From assembly GCA_005116965.1 (NCBI GenBank), contig SWDG01000026.1:110764-142926 (forward strand): a stretch of DNA of 32,163 nt. Direction: 5' to 3'. The notes under the pieces are model-generated. The model ran no database searches. It was not told the origin of the DNA and worked only from the letters and a program-made list of their open reading frames with translations. The stretch is from Nitrospira sp. Its GTDB lineage: Bacteria > Nitrospirota > Nitrospiria > Nitrospirales > Nitrospiraceae. Below, piece by piece: positions 8,306 to 17,958 of the stretch; within the stretch, counting starts at the first letter, position 1, and every line of letters begins with the position of its first letter. Made by a program: the position numbers and the translations under genes.

Positions 8306-9820
8306 CTAGAACACGACCAGATCGTACTGCTCAAGATGCAACTGACTGTCCGGTGTCACGATGATTTTTGCGGAACAGTCCCGCTCCAACACTTCCACAC
8401 CGTGTCGTTCTTCGTCTTGTAGCAGTTCCGCCACTGTGGGATGGGCTCCCACGAAAATCCGTTGCTGATCAGCCGATGATTCAATTCGTCGGATCTCGCG
8501 GAAAATTTCGTATGCCACGGTCGTAGGAGACTTCGTGTATCCACGGCCCTCGCAATAGCGGCACGGCTCTGACAGCGATCGTAACAGGTCCTCTCGTACC
8601 CGCTCGCGTGAGATTTCGATCAGGCCGAGGTCGGAAATCCTGGAGATCCTCGTTCTCGCCTTATCCGATGCCATGGCATCCACCAACGCATGATAGACCT
8701 TATCCCGATTCTTCTCACGCTCCATATCGATAAAGTCGACAATGATAATGCCGCCGATGCCCCGCAACTTCAATTGATAGGCCACCTCTTTGGCTGCCTC
8801 GAGATTGTTGCGAAGGATCGTCTCTTCTTGATCTCGTTTCCCCACGAAGCGTCCCGTATTGACGTCGATCACCGTCATCGCTTCGGTATGATCGATCACG
8901 AGATGCCCTCCCGACTTGAGCCAGACTTTCCGGCTCATTGCGCGAGCAATTTCTTGCTCCACCCCGAGATGCTCGAACAAGGGCGCATCCTTATCGTAGA
9001 AATGAATCCGCGAAGTCTGTTCAGGAGAAAATCGCTGCACAAAGCCTCGAATGGCTTCGTATTCTTCTCGTGAATCGATCCATAATCGATCCACTTTTTT
9101 GCCGAACAAGTCCCTCACGACACGGAAGCTCAAGCTCAAATCCGAATGCAACAATGCGGGAGCCGGCAAGCGTTCTCGCTTCGTCAAAATATCCTGCCAA
9201 AGAACGTGGAGAAAATCGACATCGGATTTCAATTCATCTTCCTTGACGCCTTCACTGACTGTCCGCACGATATACCCAAAACCGGGGCGCCTCACCCGAC
9301 GCATGATCTCTTTCAGCCTCGCCCGTTCTTCATCCCGCGGAATTCGCCGAGACACACCGATATGGTCGACGTTCGGCATAAAGACCAGATAGCGTCCTGG
9401 AAGCGAGACGTAGGCCGTCACGCGCGACCCCTTGGTGCCGATCGGGCCCTTTGAAATCTGGACCATCAACTCCTGGCCTTCACTGAGCAGTTGTTCGATC
9501 GGCTTCGCGCTCTGACGCTTCGGCCTGGGCATATCCGAGTCTTTATCGTCTTCTTCGGCTTCGGCCTCAACCAGCATATCGCCAGGCTCGGCATCCACCA
9601 GTAGATCCGAGACATGCATAAACGCCGCCTTGTCCAGACCGATATCCACAAACGCAGCTTGCATCCCCGGCAAGACCTTGGCCACTTTTCCCTTATAGAT
9701 ATTTCCGACAAAGTCCTTATGCTTCGCGCGGTCTCCGAACAAATCGGTGACGACTCCGCCATCCAGCACGGCCACACGGGTTTCTTCCCGCGCAACGGTG
9801 ATCGCAATTTCACTTCCCAT
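8306..9820 (-). CDS. rng: Ribonuclease G / E family endoribonuclease
   Basis: A 504-residue Rne/Rng-family protein that cleaves single-stranded RNA near 5' ends, acting in rRNA maturation and mRNA decay. After an N-terminal strand region comes an S1-like domain (from about residue 36, VGNIYKGKVAKVLPGMQAAFVDIG) interrupted by an acidic linker (EAEAEEDDKDSD, 85-96). The catalytic DNase-I-like region has the metal-binding aspartates in TVIDVNTGRFVG (Asp309) and IIIVDFIDM (Asp352). The zinc-link CRYCEGRGY (Cys410, Cys413) supports dimerisation. Length matches RNase G rather than long RNase E, since no degradosome scaffold tail follows. I chose the ATG at 9820 because AAAGGAG precedes it at ideal spacing; a start seven codons upstream would place that site inside the gene. 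Confidence 0.95.
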   Translation of the reverse strand: MGSEIAITVAREETRVAVLDGGVVTDLFGDRAKHKDFVGNIYKGKVAKVLPGMQAAFVDIGLDKAAFMHVSDLLVDAEPGDMLVEAEAEEDDKDSDMPRPKRQSAKPIEQLLSEGQELMVQISKGPIGTKGSRVTAYVSLPGRYLVFMPNVDHIGVSRRIPRDEERARLKEIMRRVRRPGFGYIVRTVSEGVKEDELKSDVDFLHVLWQDILTKRERLPAPALLHSDLSLSFRVVRDLFGKKVDRLWIDSREEYEAIRGFVQRFSPEQTSRIHFYDKDAPLFEHLGVEQEIARAMSRKVWLKSGGHLVIDHTEAMTVIDVNTGRFVGKRDQEETILRNNLEAAKEVAYQLKLRGIGGIIIVDFIDMEREKNRDKVYHALVDAMASDKARTRISRISDLGLIEISRERVREDLLRSLSEPCRYCEGRGYTKSPTTVAYEIFREIRRIESSADQQRIFVGAHPTVAELLQDEERHGVEVLERDCSAKIIVTPDSQLHLEQYDLVVF

Positions 9821-9981
9821 ATTGACTCCTTTGGTCTGCAAGCCACAGAACCCAGCTGAGAACGTTAGGACGCAGGCCCAAGCCCAGGTCCGTTACTCGC
9901 TCCACACACCAGCGCTCCCGGCTTTCGATAGTATCTTCTCCGAATGACGAAACTCGAGCGTTCCGCCTGATCGGTCACCGT

Positions 9982-11103
9982 TTAATAAAATAGGCTTAAC
10001 CTCTTCCGCTTGACGTTCAATAACAAACCCAATGCCGCCATGGTCATAATTGTGGCGCTTCCACCGTAGCTCACCAAAGGTAGAGGAATACCGACGATCG
10101 GAAACATCCCCGCCGTCATGCCGATATTCACCACAACACAGAAACACAACATCGCCACGATCCCCACGGCAAGCAGTGCTCCAAGTTGATCTTTCGCCTT
10201 GGACGCGATTTCCAGCGAGAGCCAAATCAGCCCCACAAACAACGTCAACAAGACCAGCACGCCGAGAAAACCCCATTCCTCTGCAAAGACGGCGAATACA
10301 AAATCGGTATGGCCTTCCGGCAAAAACTTCAGCTGACTTTGGGTGCCGCCGTAGAGCCCCTTCCCCAGTAATTCCCCAGAGCCGATCGCGATCTTCGATT
10401 GTAGAGCATGGTACCCCTTCCCGCCAGGGTCGTACCCGGGGTCGACAAACGCCATAATGCGCTGTCGCTGGTAATCATGCAAGGACCCCCACACGCCCTC
10501 CCAAGCAAACGGGAACAGCATGATCGAGAAGAGTAGGATAAACCCTAGGGCTTTCGAACGAACGCCCACCATGAGCAACATCGCGGCATACACCGCGACA
10601 AAACTGAGCCCACTCCCCAAGTCGGGTTGTTTTAAGATGAGAAGGAGACCGGGCAACACTAAAAGCCCCGGAACGATGACACGCTGCAGCCATCCTACAC
10701 GAGGGGCCTTCGAGTAGTAATGCGCCAACACCAAGACGAGAACGAGCTTGGCGAATTCAGACGGTTGAAAAGTAAACGGGCCCAGCGCGATCCACCGCTG
10801 CGCGCCCTTACTCGTTCGCCCTTCAAATAACACAAACACCAGCATCAGCAAGATCAAGGCGTAGGCGGGATAGGCAAACCGCGCAAGAGAATGGTAGTCC
10901 GATGCCCACATGACGAGGAAGGCCACCGCACCGAGACCGATCCATATCAACTGCTTGAGATAATACGGCGCCATCCCACCCTTCTGCCCATGCGTGACGC
11001 TATAAATGGACAACACACCGATCCCCAGGATGGTCAGGATCAAGGCAACATAACGGATGTCGAAACTATCGAGGCCTCGATGTTCGGTCAATCGATCAAT
11101 CAT
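9982..11103 (-). CDS. rodA: Peptidoglycan glycosyltransferase RodA (SEDS family)
   Basis: A 373-residue polytopic inner-membrane protein, the SEDS glycosyltransferase that polymerises lipid II in the elongasome. Visible SEDS hallmarks are RWIALGPFTFQPSEFAKL (around residues 102-120), KQPDLGSG, a large loop with YQRQRIMAFVDPGYDPGGKGYH, GLYGGTQSQLKFLPEGHTDFVFAVFAEEWGFLG and the C-terminal GIPLPLVSYGGSA. Its ATG overlaps the mrdA stop by four bases (ATGA), so it is translationally coupled to its partner PBP2. It is the last gene of the rod-shape cluster; rng follows after 161 bases. Confidence 0.96.
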   Translation of the reverse strand: MIDRLTEHRGLDSFDIRYVALILTILGIGVLSIYSVTHGQKGGMAPYYLKQLIWIGLGAVAFLVMWASDYHSLARFAYPAYALILLMLVFVLFEGRTSKGAQRWIALGPFTFQPSEFAKLVLVLVLAHYYSKAPRVGWLQRVIVPGLLVLPGLLLILKQPDLGSGLSFVAVYAAMLLMVGVRSKALGFILLFSIMLFPFAWEGVWGSLHDYQRQRIMAFVDPGYDPGGKGYHALQSKIAIGSGELLGKGLYGGTQSQLKFLPEGHTDFVFAVFAEEWGFLGVLVLLTLFVGLIWLSLEIASKAKDQLGALLAVGIVAMLCFCVVVNIGMTAGMFPIVGIPLPLVSYGGSATIMTMAALGLLLNVKRKRLSLFY

Positions 11104-12971
11104 GAGTCTTTCGCGGATCGCTCCAACCTATTCACGCCAGATAGATCCGAGGTGACGGCCGGCACCTGTGGCGCGAGCTTCATATACGTTTCTATCACTT
11201 CTTTCGCAAGAGGAGCCGCAGCGGCCCCACCGTGCCCCATATGTTCCGCAAGCACGGCGACGGCGATCTTCGGCGATTCCACCGGCGCAAAGGCGACGAA
11301 CCATGCATGGTCTCGGAACTTTTTGGGAATGTTCTCTTCCGGTCCAGTCCGGAGCGCCGCCACTTGCGCCGTCCCTGTTTTCCCACCGATCGTGACCATG
11401 GAGGATTTCGCTCTCGTCGCCGTTCCCTTTGTGACGACGTCGGCGAGTGCGTCCTTGATGACGCGGAAGGTTTCCGGCTTCGCATTGATCTTCCCGCGCG
11501 GAACAGCCGCTAACTCTTGAAGGTTCCCCGACGTTCGATCCATGACTGCCTGCACCAGACGAGGACGGTAGCTGACACCATTGTTCGCAACCGTACCGAC
11601 GAGACTCGCCATCTGTAATGGTGTCACCGTCACGTAGCCCTGTCCAATGGCGGCTGAAATGGTTTCGCCAGGCAACCACTGCTCGTTCTTGGTCTTTTGC
11701 TTCCAGGCGGTTGATGGCATGATACCGGCTCGCTCCGATGGCAATTCCACTCCAGTCGCCTTCCCAAGCCCGAAATCCTTCCCAAACTCAGCCATCACAT
11801 CGATCCCCATGCGTTGACCAATCGTATAGAAGTACACGTCACAGGAATGGACCAATGCATTGTGCAGATCGACGTACCCATGCCCGCTGGCTTTCCAGTC
11901 GTGATACAGCCGCTTGCCAAACTGGTATCCCCCATTACAAAATACGGTACTGGAAGGCGACATGGTTTTTGACTCCAACGCAGCGACAGCCATGGGAATT
12001 TTGAAGATGGAACCGGGGGGGTATTGCCCCTGTGAGGCCCGATTGTTCAAGGGTCGTCCTTCGTCCTGTACGATTTCCACCCACTGCTTTGCAGTCAGCT
12101 CCCGTGAGAGCACGTTTGGGTCGAAACCGGGACGGCTGGCCATCGCCAGAATATCACCGCTGTTCGGATCAAGCGCGACAATGGCACCGTATTCTCCGCC
12201 CAGTAGATCCTCGGCAACCTTCTGGAGCCGCACATCGATCGTGAGATAGAGGTCATTTCCCGCTTGCGGTCTCTCGACAACCACGGCTTTCTTCTCATGA
12301 CCGAGCGCATCAACTTCGACATTCTTTTGTCCAGCCATTCCACGCATGTGTCGATCATAAGACTTTTCCACACCATATTGCCCCACGATGCTGCCTTGAT
12401 GGAGATCGACAAACTCAGGTTTCTCCAATTGATCCGCTGAAACTTCTCCCACATAGCCCAGAAGATGGGCCGCCGTCACACCACCTGGATAATTGCGCTG
12501 CGACTCGACCTGAATCATGACCCCAGGCATATCGAGACGATTGGATTCCACCAACATGGCATCGCGCAAGGTCATACGGTCTTTGATCTTGCGCGGGAGC
12601 AGCTTGCTGCCTTTAGCTGTCATTTTTTTTCGAACAAGGGCCGGGTCGAAACCAAGCAAGTTACTCAACTGCTGAATCAACACTTCGCGATCCTTCACGT
12701 CTTCCAGCGTCACGTAGAGGCTGAAGCTCGGAACGTTATTCGCCAAGAGGACACCGTGCCGGTCATAGATCAGGCCACGTGCCGGTTCGAGCAGCACCAG
12801 TCTGGTACGATTGTTTTCCGACAAGTCTCGATAGTACGGCCCTTCACGAATTTGAAGATGCCAGAGGCGAAGTCCGAGCAGCGCCACCACTAGCAAGAGC
12901 CCCACACGGAGAATGAAGAGCCGTCGATGGAGATCGCCAAATTCTGCTTCTGGATAATGCGTCGTCGCCAT
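11100..12971 (-). CDS. mrdA: Penicillin-binding protein 2 (elongasome transpeptidase)
   Basis: A 623-residue class B PBP that cross-links peptidoglycan during cell elongation together with RodA. A single N-terminal membrane helix (about residues 18-38) is followed by the PBP dimer domain (RGLIYDRHGVLLANN at about 65). The transpeptidase domain has the SxxK motif SIFK with catalytic Ser321 and Lys324, the SxD motif SCD (376-378) and KTG at 531-533 in GGKTGTAQ. This is the standard PBP2 layout and length. The gene lies nine bases downstream of mreD and overlaps rodA by four bases. The C-terminal tail is about 35 residues beyond the conserved fold and varies in the family. Confidence 0.97.
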   Translation of the reverse strand: MATTHYPEAEFGDLHRRLFILRVGLLLVVALLGLRLWHLQIREGPYYRDLSENNRTRLVLLEPARGLIYDRHGVLLANNVPSFSLYVTLEDVKDREVLIQQLSNLLGFDPALVRKKMTAKGSKLLPRKIKDRMTLRDAMLVESNRLDMPGVMIQVESQRNYPGGVTAAHLLGYVGEVSADQLEKPEFVDLHQGSIVGQYGVEKSYDRHMRGMAGQKNVEVDALGHEKKAVVVERPQAGNDLYLTIDVRLQKVAEDLLGGEYGAIVALDPNSGDILAMASRPGFDPNVLSRELTAKQWVEIVQDEGRPLNNRASQGQYPPGSIFKIPMAVAALESKTMSPSSTVFCNGGYQFGKRLYHDWKASGHGYVDLHNALVHSCDVYFYTIGQRMGIDVMAEFGKDFGLGKATGVELPSERAGIMPSTAWKQKTKNEQWLPGETISAAIGQGYVTVTPLQMASLVGTVANNGVSYRPRLVQAVMDRTSGNLQELAAVPRGKINAKPETFRVIKDALADVVTKGTATRAKSSMVTIGGKTGTAQVAALRTGPEENIPKKFRDHAWFVAFAPVESPKIAVAVLAEHMGHGGAAAAPLAKEVIETYMKLAPQVPAVTSDLSGVNRLERSAKDS

Positions 12972-12980
12972 ACTGAATGC

Positions 12981-13481
12981 CTACATTCGAGATTCGGACA
13001 TCACCTGCTCAATATTCAAACGACTCCACAGAAGCCAGTAGATCGCTCCTCCAATGACCGCATCAAGGCAGGCTTGGGGCAGTACGACCGTCCAGGCAGC
13101 CCACCACAGATCTTGTTGAGAGCTAAGCGTCAGGGCGAGCGGCGTAACCAGCCCGACCACACATGAGACAACGAGCAGCCCCATGACGAGCACAACGGGG
13201 CTTAGGTACACTACCTGCTGGCCTGCGAGACCTGCGATGTACCCTACGGCTCCCTTGAGGATTGCGCTCGAAATCAGGTCCTGCCCGGAGAACAGGCTCA
13301 TTGCCCATCCAAGTGCAAGCCCGACCAACAAGCCATCAAGCTCTCCTGCTATCAGCCCGATCAAACACACCGCCACGAAACCCAGATCCGGCCTCACCCC
13401 CCACACACTGAGGTGCGAGAGAAGAACAGACTGAACCGGCACAAGACCAATGATGACGGTAAAATAAACAAGCGCTTTCAT
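12981..13481 (-). CDS. mreD: Rod shape-determining protein MreD
   Basis: A 166-residue, very hydrophobic inner-membrane protein with five or six predicted helices, starting MKALVYFTVIIGLVPVQSVLL. Key pattern VRPDLGFVAVCLIGLIAGELDGLLVGLALGWAMSLFSGQ matches the MreD family (Arg-Pro-Asp after the first helix, Gly-rich second and third helices), and length fits. MreD links MreC to the periplasmic wall-building enzymes. The ATG overlaps the mreC stop by four bases (ATGA). Sequence conservation in MreD is low, so the assignment rests on fold pattern plus its place between mreC and mrdA. Confidence 0.92.
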   Translation of the reverse strand: MKALVYFTVIIGLVPVQSVLLSHLSVWGVRPDLGFVAVCLIGLIAGELDGLLVGLALGWAMSLFSGQDLISSAILKGAVGYIAGLAGQQVVYLSPVVLVMGLLVVSCVVGLVTPLALTLSSQQDLWWAAWTVVLPQACLDAVIGGAIYWLLWSRLNIEQVMSESRM

Positions 13482-14350
13482 GGCTTGGGCTTTGGAACGC
13501 CAAGTCTCTCCCCTTCGGTCGGAAGCGGGAGGGACCGAATCACTAAGACGTCCTCGACCCGATTCGGATCTACCTCCGGAGAAAGCTCCGCAGATTGGAA
13601 CAGCGCTTCCTCTTCTTTATCGATTCGTATGATCGTGCCGATCGGTATCCCGCGGGGGAACCCTCCAACCAGTCCTGACGTGACAACGTGATCACCAGGC
13701 CGTGCATTGGACAACAGCGGAATGTACTTGAGTCGAGCCTGTCCCTGCGTCGTCCCTTCGACGATTCCCTCATCTCTCGTGCGTTGGATGAGTCCGGCAA
13801 TCGCATTATTGGGATCGGTCACGAGCAGGACAACGGCCGTGGAGGCCGTAGTCTTGACGATGCGACCGACCACACCTGCCGGAGTAATCACTCCCTGGTC
13901 TGATTGAATCCCGTCGGATGCCCCCTTGTTCAGAATGATCGTCTTATACCAATTACCGATATCACGCCCGATCACTTGGGCGGCCACGGATGTGGGAAGG
14001 GCTTGCCGCTTAAACTCCAGCAGCGCTGACAGCCGCTCCGTCGCCGCCGACGCTTCTCGCAGTTGCCCGTTTTGTTCCTTGATCAGATCCAGCTCTCGCT
14101 TCAACTGCTGATTTTCTTCTTCGACCCCTTGGAGGGCCACATATCGTCCCCAGGTATCGGCGATCCGATCATGGATCCCAGCCACGGCCTGGAGGGGCCA
14201 ACTGATAACCCATCCTAGGGGACTGCCTATCGATTGAAAGACACTTTGGAGTTGGCCGGGTAGAAGCAAGAAGCCAAGCACGAGAATGACGGCAAGACCG
14301 AGAGCGATACGCCGAGCGTTGTACGATACGCGTAAATTGACCATCCGCAT
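13478..14350 (-). CDS. mreC: Cell shape-determining protein MreC
   Basis: A 290-residue periplasmic scaffold protein anchored by one N-terminal helix (about residues 14-31). A coiled coil at about 70-110 (GVEEENQQLKRELDLIKEQNGQL) is followed by the two beta-barrel domains typical of MreC, with VIGRDIGNWYKTIILNKGASDGI and GVVGRIVKT, then PGDHVVTSGLVGGFPRGIPIGTI. MreC activates PBP2-RodA. The gene lies 13 bases after mreB and overlaps mreD by ATGA. Two starts two codons apart (14350 and 14344) are possible; neither has a strong ribosome-binding site, so I kept the longer one. Confidence 0.94.
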   Translation of the reverse strand: MRMVNLRVSYNARRIALGLAVILVLGFLLLPGQLQSVFQSIGSPLGWVISWPLQAVAGIHDRIADTWGRYVALQGVEEENQQLKRELDLIKEQNGQLREASAATERLSALLEFKRQALPTSVAAQVIGRDIGNWYKTIILNKGASDGIQSDQGVITPAGVVGRIVKTTASTAVVLLVTDPNNAIAGLIQRTRDEGIVEGTTQGQARLKYIPLLSNARPGDHVVTSGLVGGFPRGIPIGTIIRIDKEEEALFQSAELSPEVDPNRVEDVLVIRSLPLPTEGERLGVPKPKP

Positions 14351-14363
14351 GAGGGATGGAACC

Positions 14364-15939
<1,576 letters not shown>

Positions 15940-15964
15940 GGGATCTCCTTCTAATTAGTGGCAA

Positions 15965-15993
15965 AGTATAACAAAATACACCAACTTGCACAA
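15965..15993 (-). promoter_or_regulatory. Sigma70-like promoter for the RDD-mreBCD-mrdA-rodA cluster
   Basis: Minus-strand TTGTGC (15988-15993), 17-base spacer, TATACT (15965-15970). The predicted transcript would start near 15958, giving a leader of about 20 bases holding the AAGGAGAT site of the TTG-started RDD gene. No other comparable promoter is evident before mreB, mreC, mreD, mrdA or rodA, whose spacing or overlap suggests one operon. Confidence 0.6.
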
Positions 15994-16137
15994 ACAAAGT
16001 ACAATCTTTTTTGGAGTGCTGTTTTCGGAGCCATCCTAAATCCTCACATAACTCTCCGCGAAAGACACGACCGTTCGGCACACTCCAGAAACCAGCTACT
16101 GGATCCCACCTCCGGATATCCGCGTCAAAAGCGGCTC

Positions 16138-16166
16138 TTGCCTTCCGACCTGTCCATACGTACACT
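16138..16166 (+). promoter_or_regulatory. Candidate sigma70-like promoter for the SurA_N-like gene
   Basis: Plus-strand TTGCCT (16138-16143), 17-base spacer, TACACT (16161-16166). A start near 16173 would give a leader of about 22 bases with the GGAAGAGG ribosome-binding site. It is divergent from the rod-shape promoter 150 bases away; the DNA between holds nothing else I recognise. Confidence 0.45.
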
Positions 16167-16195
16167 GTTGGCTTCACAAAAGGAAGAGGATTTAG

Positions 16196-16897
16196 ATGAT
16201 TAAGACAATGCGCGATGCTGCTCACAACTACCCGTGGCTCCTCAAGTCCATCATGGGGACCCTGGCTGTTGCTTTCATAATTACGATGGGCTGGTGGGGA
16301 TTCGGTGAACAAGCTGGCGGACCCGTTGCCAAGGTCGGAGATCAATCGGTCTCCCTCGACGAATTTAAGCGCACCTACGAAAACATGCACCGCCTCTACA
16401 AAGACAACGTCAAGACTGATTTCAAGGAAGAAGAGTTCAAGGACTTCGTCGTCGGACAACTGGTCGACAGTCGTATCTGGATCATCGCAGCCGAAGAAAT
16501 GGGCGTGCGGGTTTCTGATGCCGATTTGCGTGAGCTGATCATGCAAATGCCGGTCTTCCAGAAAACTGGCGCCTTCGACCCAGAGCTCTACAAGCGCGTC
16601 CTCGCCGCGAATCATCTCACGCCAGCCGCGTTTGAGTCGATGCAGCACCAAGAAGTCCTGGCCAATAAAGCACGAATGATCGTTCGGGATTCCGTTGCGC
16701 TCACCCCCGAAGAGATCGCCGAAGGGCAATCGCTCATAACCAGACCTGCGAATGGTAACGACCCCGCGAAGATGGCTGAGGCCAAGCAACGAGTGTTGGA
16801 TGACATGCTCTTGCAGAAACAGCAACGAGCCCTGGTCTCGTTCCAACAGTCCATGAAAGCCAAGCTACCAGTCACCATCCGCCGCGAACTGCTGTAA
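16196..16897 (+). CDS. Membrane-anchored SurA/PpiD N-terminal-domain protein lacking a PPIase domain
   Basis: A 233-residue protein with a short basic cytoplasmic start, one membrane helix (about residues 15-35, SIMGTLAVAFIITMGWWGFG) and a periplasmic helical domain. VAKVGDQSVSLDEFKRTYENM right after the helix, then ELIMQMPVFQKTGAFDPELYKRVL, are typical of the chaperone domain of SurA/PpiD (SurA_N family). The parvulin isomerase domain that normally follows is missing; the protein ends in a Lys/Gln-rich helix and TIRRELL. A chaperone for secreted or outer-membrane proteins is plausible but inferred. The start is supported by AGGAAGAGG. It is a lone plus-strand gene, divergent from the rod-shape operon and convergent with queA (41-base gap, no strong terminator). 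Confidence 0.8.
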   Translation: MIKTMRDAAHNYPWLLKSIMGTLAVAFIITMGWWGFGEQAGGPVAKVGDQSVSLDEFKRTYENMHRLYKDNVKTDFKEEEFKDFVVGQLVDSRIWIIAAEEMGVRVSDADLRELIMQMPVFQKTGAFDPELYKRVLAANHLTPAAFESMQHQEVLANKARMIVRDSVALTPEEIAEGQSLITRPANGNDPAKMAEAKQRVLDDMLLQKQQRALVSFQQSMKAKLPVTIRRELL

Positions 16898-16938
16898 AGC
16901 CAGCTCGCTTTGTTACGCTATGGTGGCTCAATAAGCAA

Positions 16939-17958
16939 CTAGAGAATCAGCATCGCATCGCCGTAGCTGTAGAAGCGATACCGCTCTTTAACTGCTTCTT
17001 CATAGGCCGTGCGAATGGGCTCGATTCCGGCGAAGGCCGAGACCAACATGAGTAGCGTGGTCCGTGGGAGATGAAAATTCGTCATGAGGGCATCGACGAC
17101 TTTGAACTGAAACCCTGGCGTAATGAAGAGCCGGCTCTCGCCGGACATCGGAACGACCTGCCCCTTTTCTTTGGCAACCGTTTCAAGCGTACGAACCACT
17201 GTCGTACCGACAGCCACCACCCGGCCACCAGCCCGTTTGGTCGCCTGAATCACTTTCGCAGTGTCTTCACTGATTGTGAATCCTTCTCTTCCCATCTGAT
17301 GATCTTCAATCCGCTCAGTCGTCACCGGCTTGAACGTACCGGGGCCAACATGGAGCGTCACCGTCGCCACGGTGATCACGGCTTCGCGCAGTCGTCTAAA
17401 CAAGTCTTCCGTAAAGTGAAGCCCCGCCGTCGGGGCAGCAATCGCGCCCTCGTGTTTGGCAAAGACCGTCTGATACCAGCAATGATCTTCCTGCGTCGCT
17501 GCGCGCTTCATGTACGGCGGAAGCGGCATGACCCCTCGCGCTTGAAATAATTGTGTCATCGGAACCGAACTGTCCACCAACACTTCGGTGCCTGTCGCAT
17601 CACGCTTCACGATAGTTGCGTGAGATTGTTGATCAAATTCAATAACCTGGCCAACGCGAAACGAACCTTTCACCATGATTTCCCACCGGCCCTGACCAAG
17701 ATCCTTCACGAACAACACCTCGACCGGTGTCCCAGTTGGTTTCTTGACTCCAGACACTCGTGCGGCCATCACCTTTGTGTCGTTTACGACAAGAAGGTCG
17801 CCCGGCTCCAACAATGCAGGAAGATCGGCCACATGACGATGGGTCAGTTGTCGGGTTGCTCGATCCAAGACCAGCAATCTCGCGCGGTCACGCGGGATGA
17901 CGGGCTGCGACGCGACCAACGATGGATCGAACGGAAAGTCGAACTCGGAGAGTTGCAT
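16939..17958 (-). CDS. queA: S-adenosylmethionine:tRNA ribosyltransferase-isomerase QueA
   Basis: A 339-residue enzyme that transfers and rearranges the ribosyl part of S-adenosylmethionine onto 7-aminomethyl-7-deazaguanine in tRNA, forming epoxyqueuosine. Diagnostic stretches are FDFPFDPSLVASQP at the N-terminus, LLVVNDTKVMAARV, EGAIAAPTAGLHFTEDL, TLHVGPGTFKPV, GTTVVRTLE and TNFHLPRTTLLMLVSAFAG. The frame is open for 49 more codons upstream, but family length and the QLSEFDF start favour the ATG at 17958, which shares one base with the stop of the spoIID-like gene (TGATG). That overlap suggests coupled translation. No other queuosine gene is in the window. Confidence 0.96.
   Translation of the reverse strand: MQLSEFDFPFDPSLVASQPVIPRDRARLLVLDRATRQLTHRHVADLPALLEPGDLLVVNDTKVMAARVSGVKKPTGTPVEVLFVKDLGQGRWEIMVKGSFRVGQVIEFDQQSHATIVKRDATGTEVLVDSSVPMTQLFQARGVMPLPPYMKRAATQEDHCWYQTVFAKHEGAIAAPTAGLHFTEDLFRRLREAVITVATVTLHVGPGTFKPVTTERIEDHQMGREGFTISEDTAKVIQATKRAGGRVVAVGTTVVRTLETVAKEKGQVVPMSGESRLFITPGFQFKVVDALMTNFHLPRTTLLMLVSAFAGIEPIRTAYEEAVKERYRFYSYGDAMLIL

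Noticed and set aside
16898-16938. Possible bidirectional terminator between the convergent SurA_N-like gene and queA
   Set aside because: Only a weak AGCCA/TGGCT pairing and no T-run on either strand.
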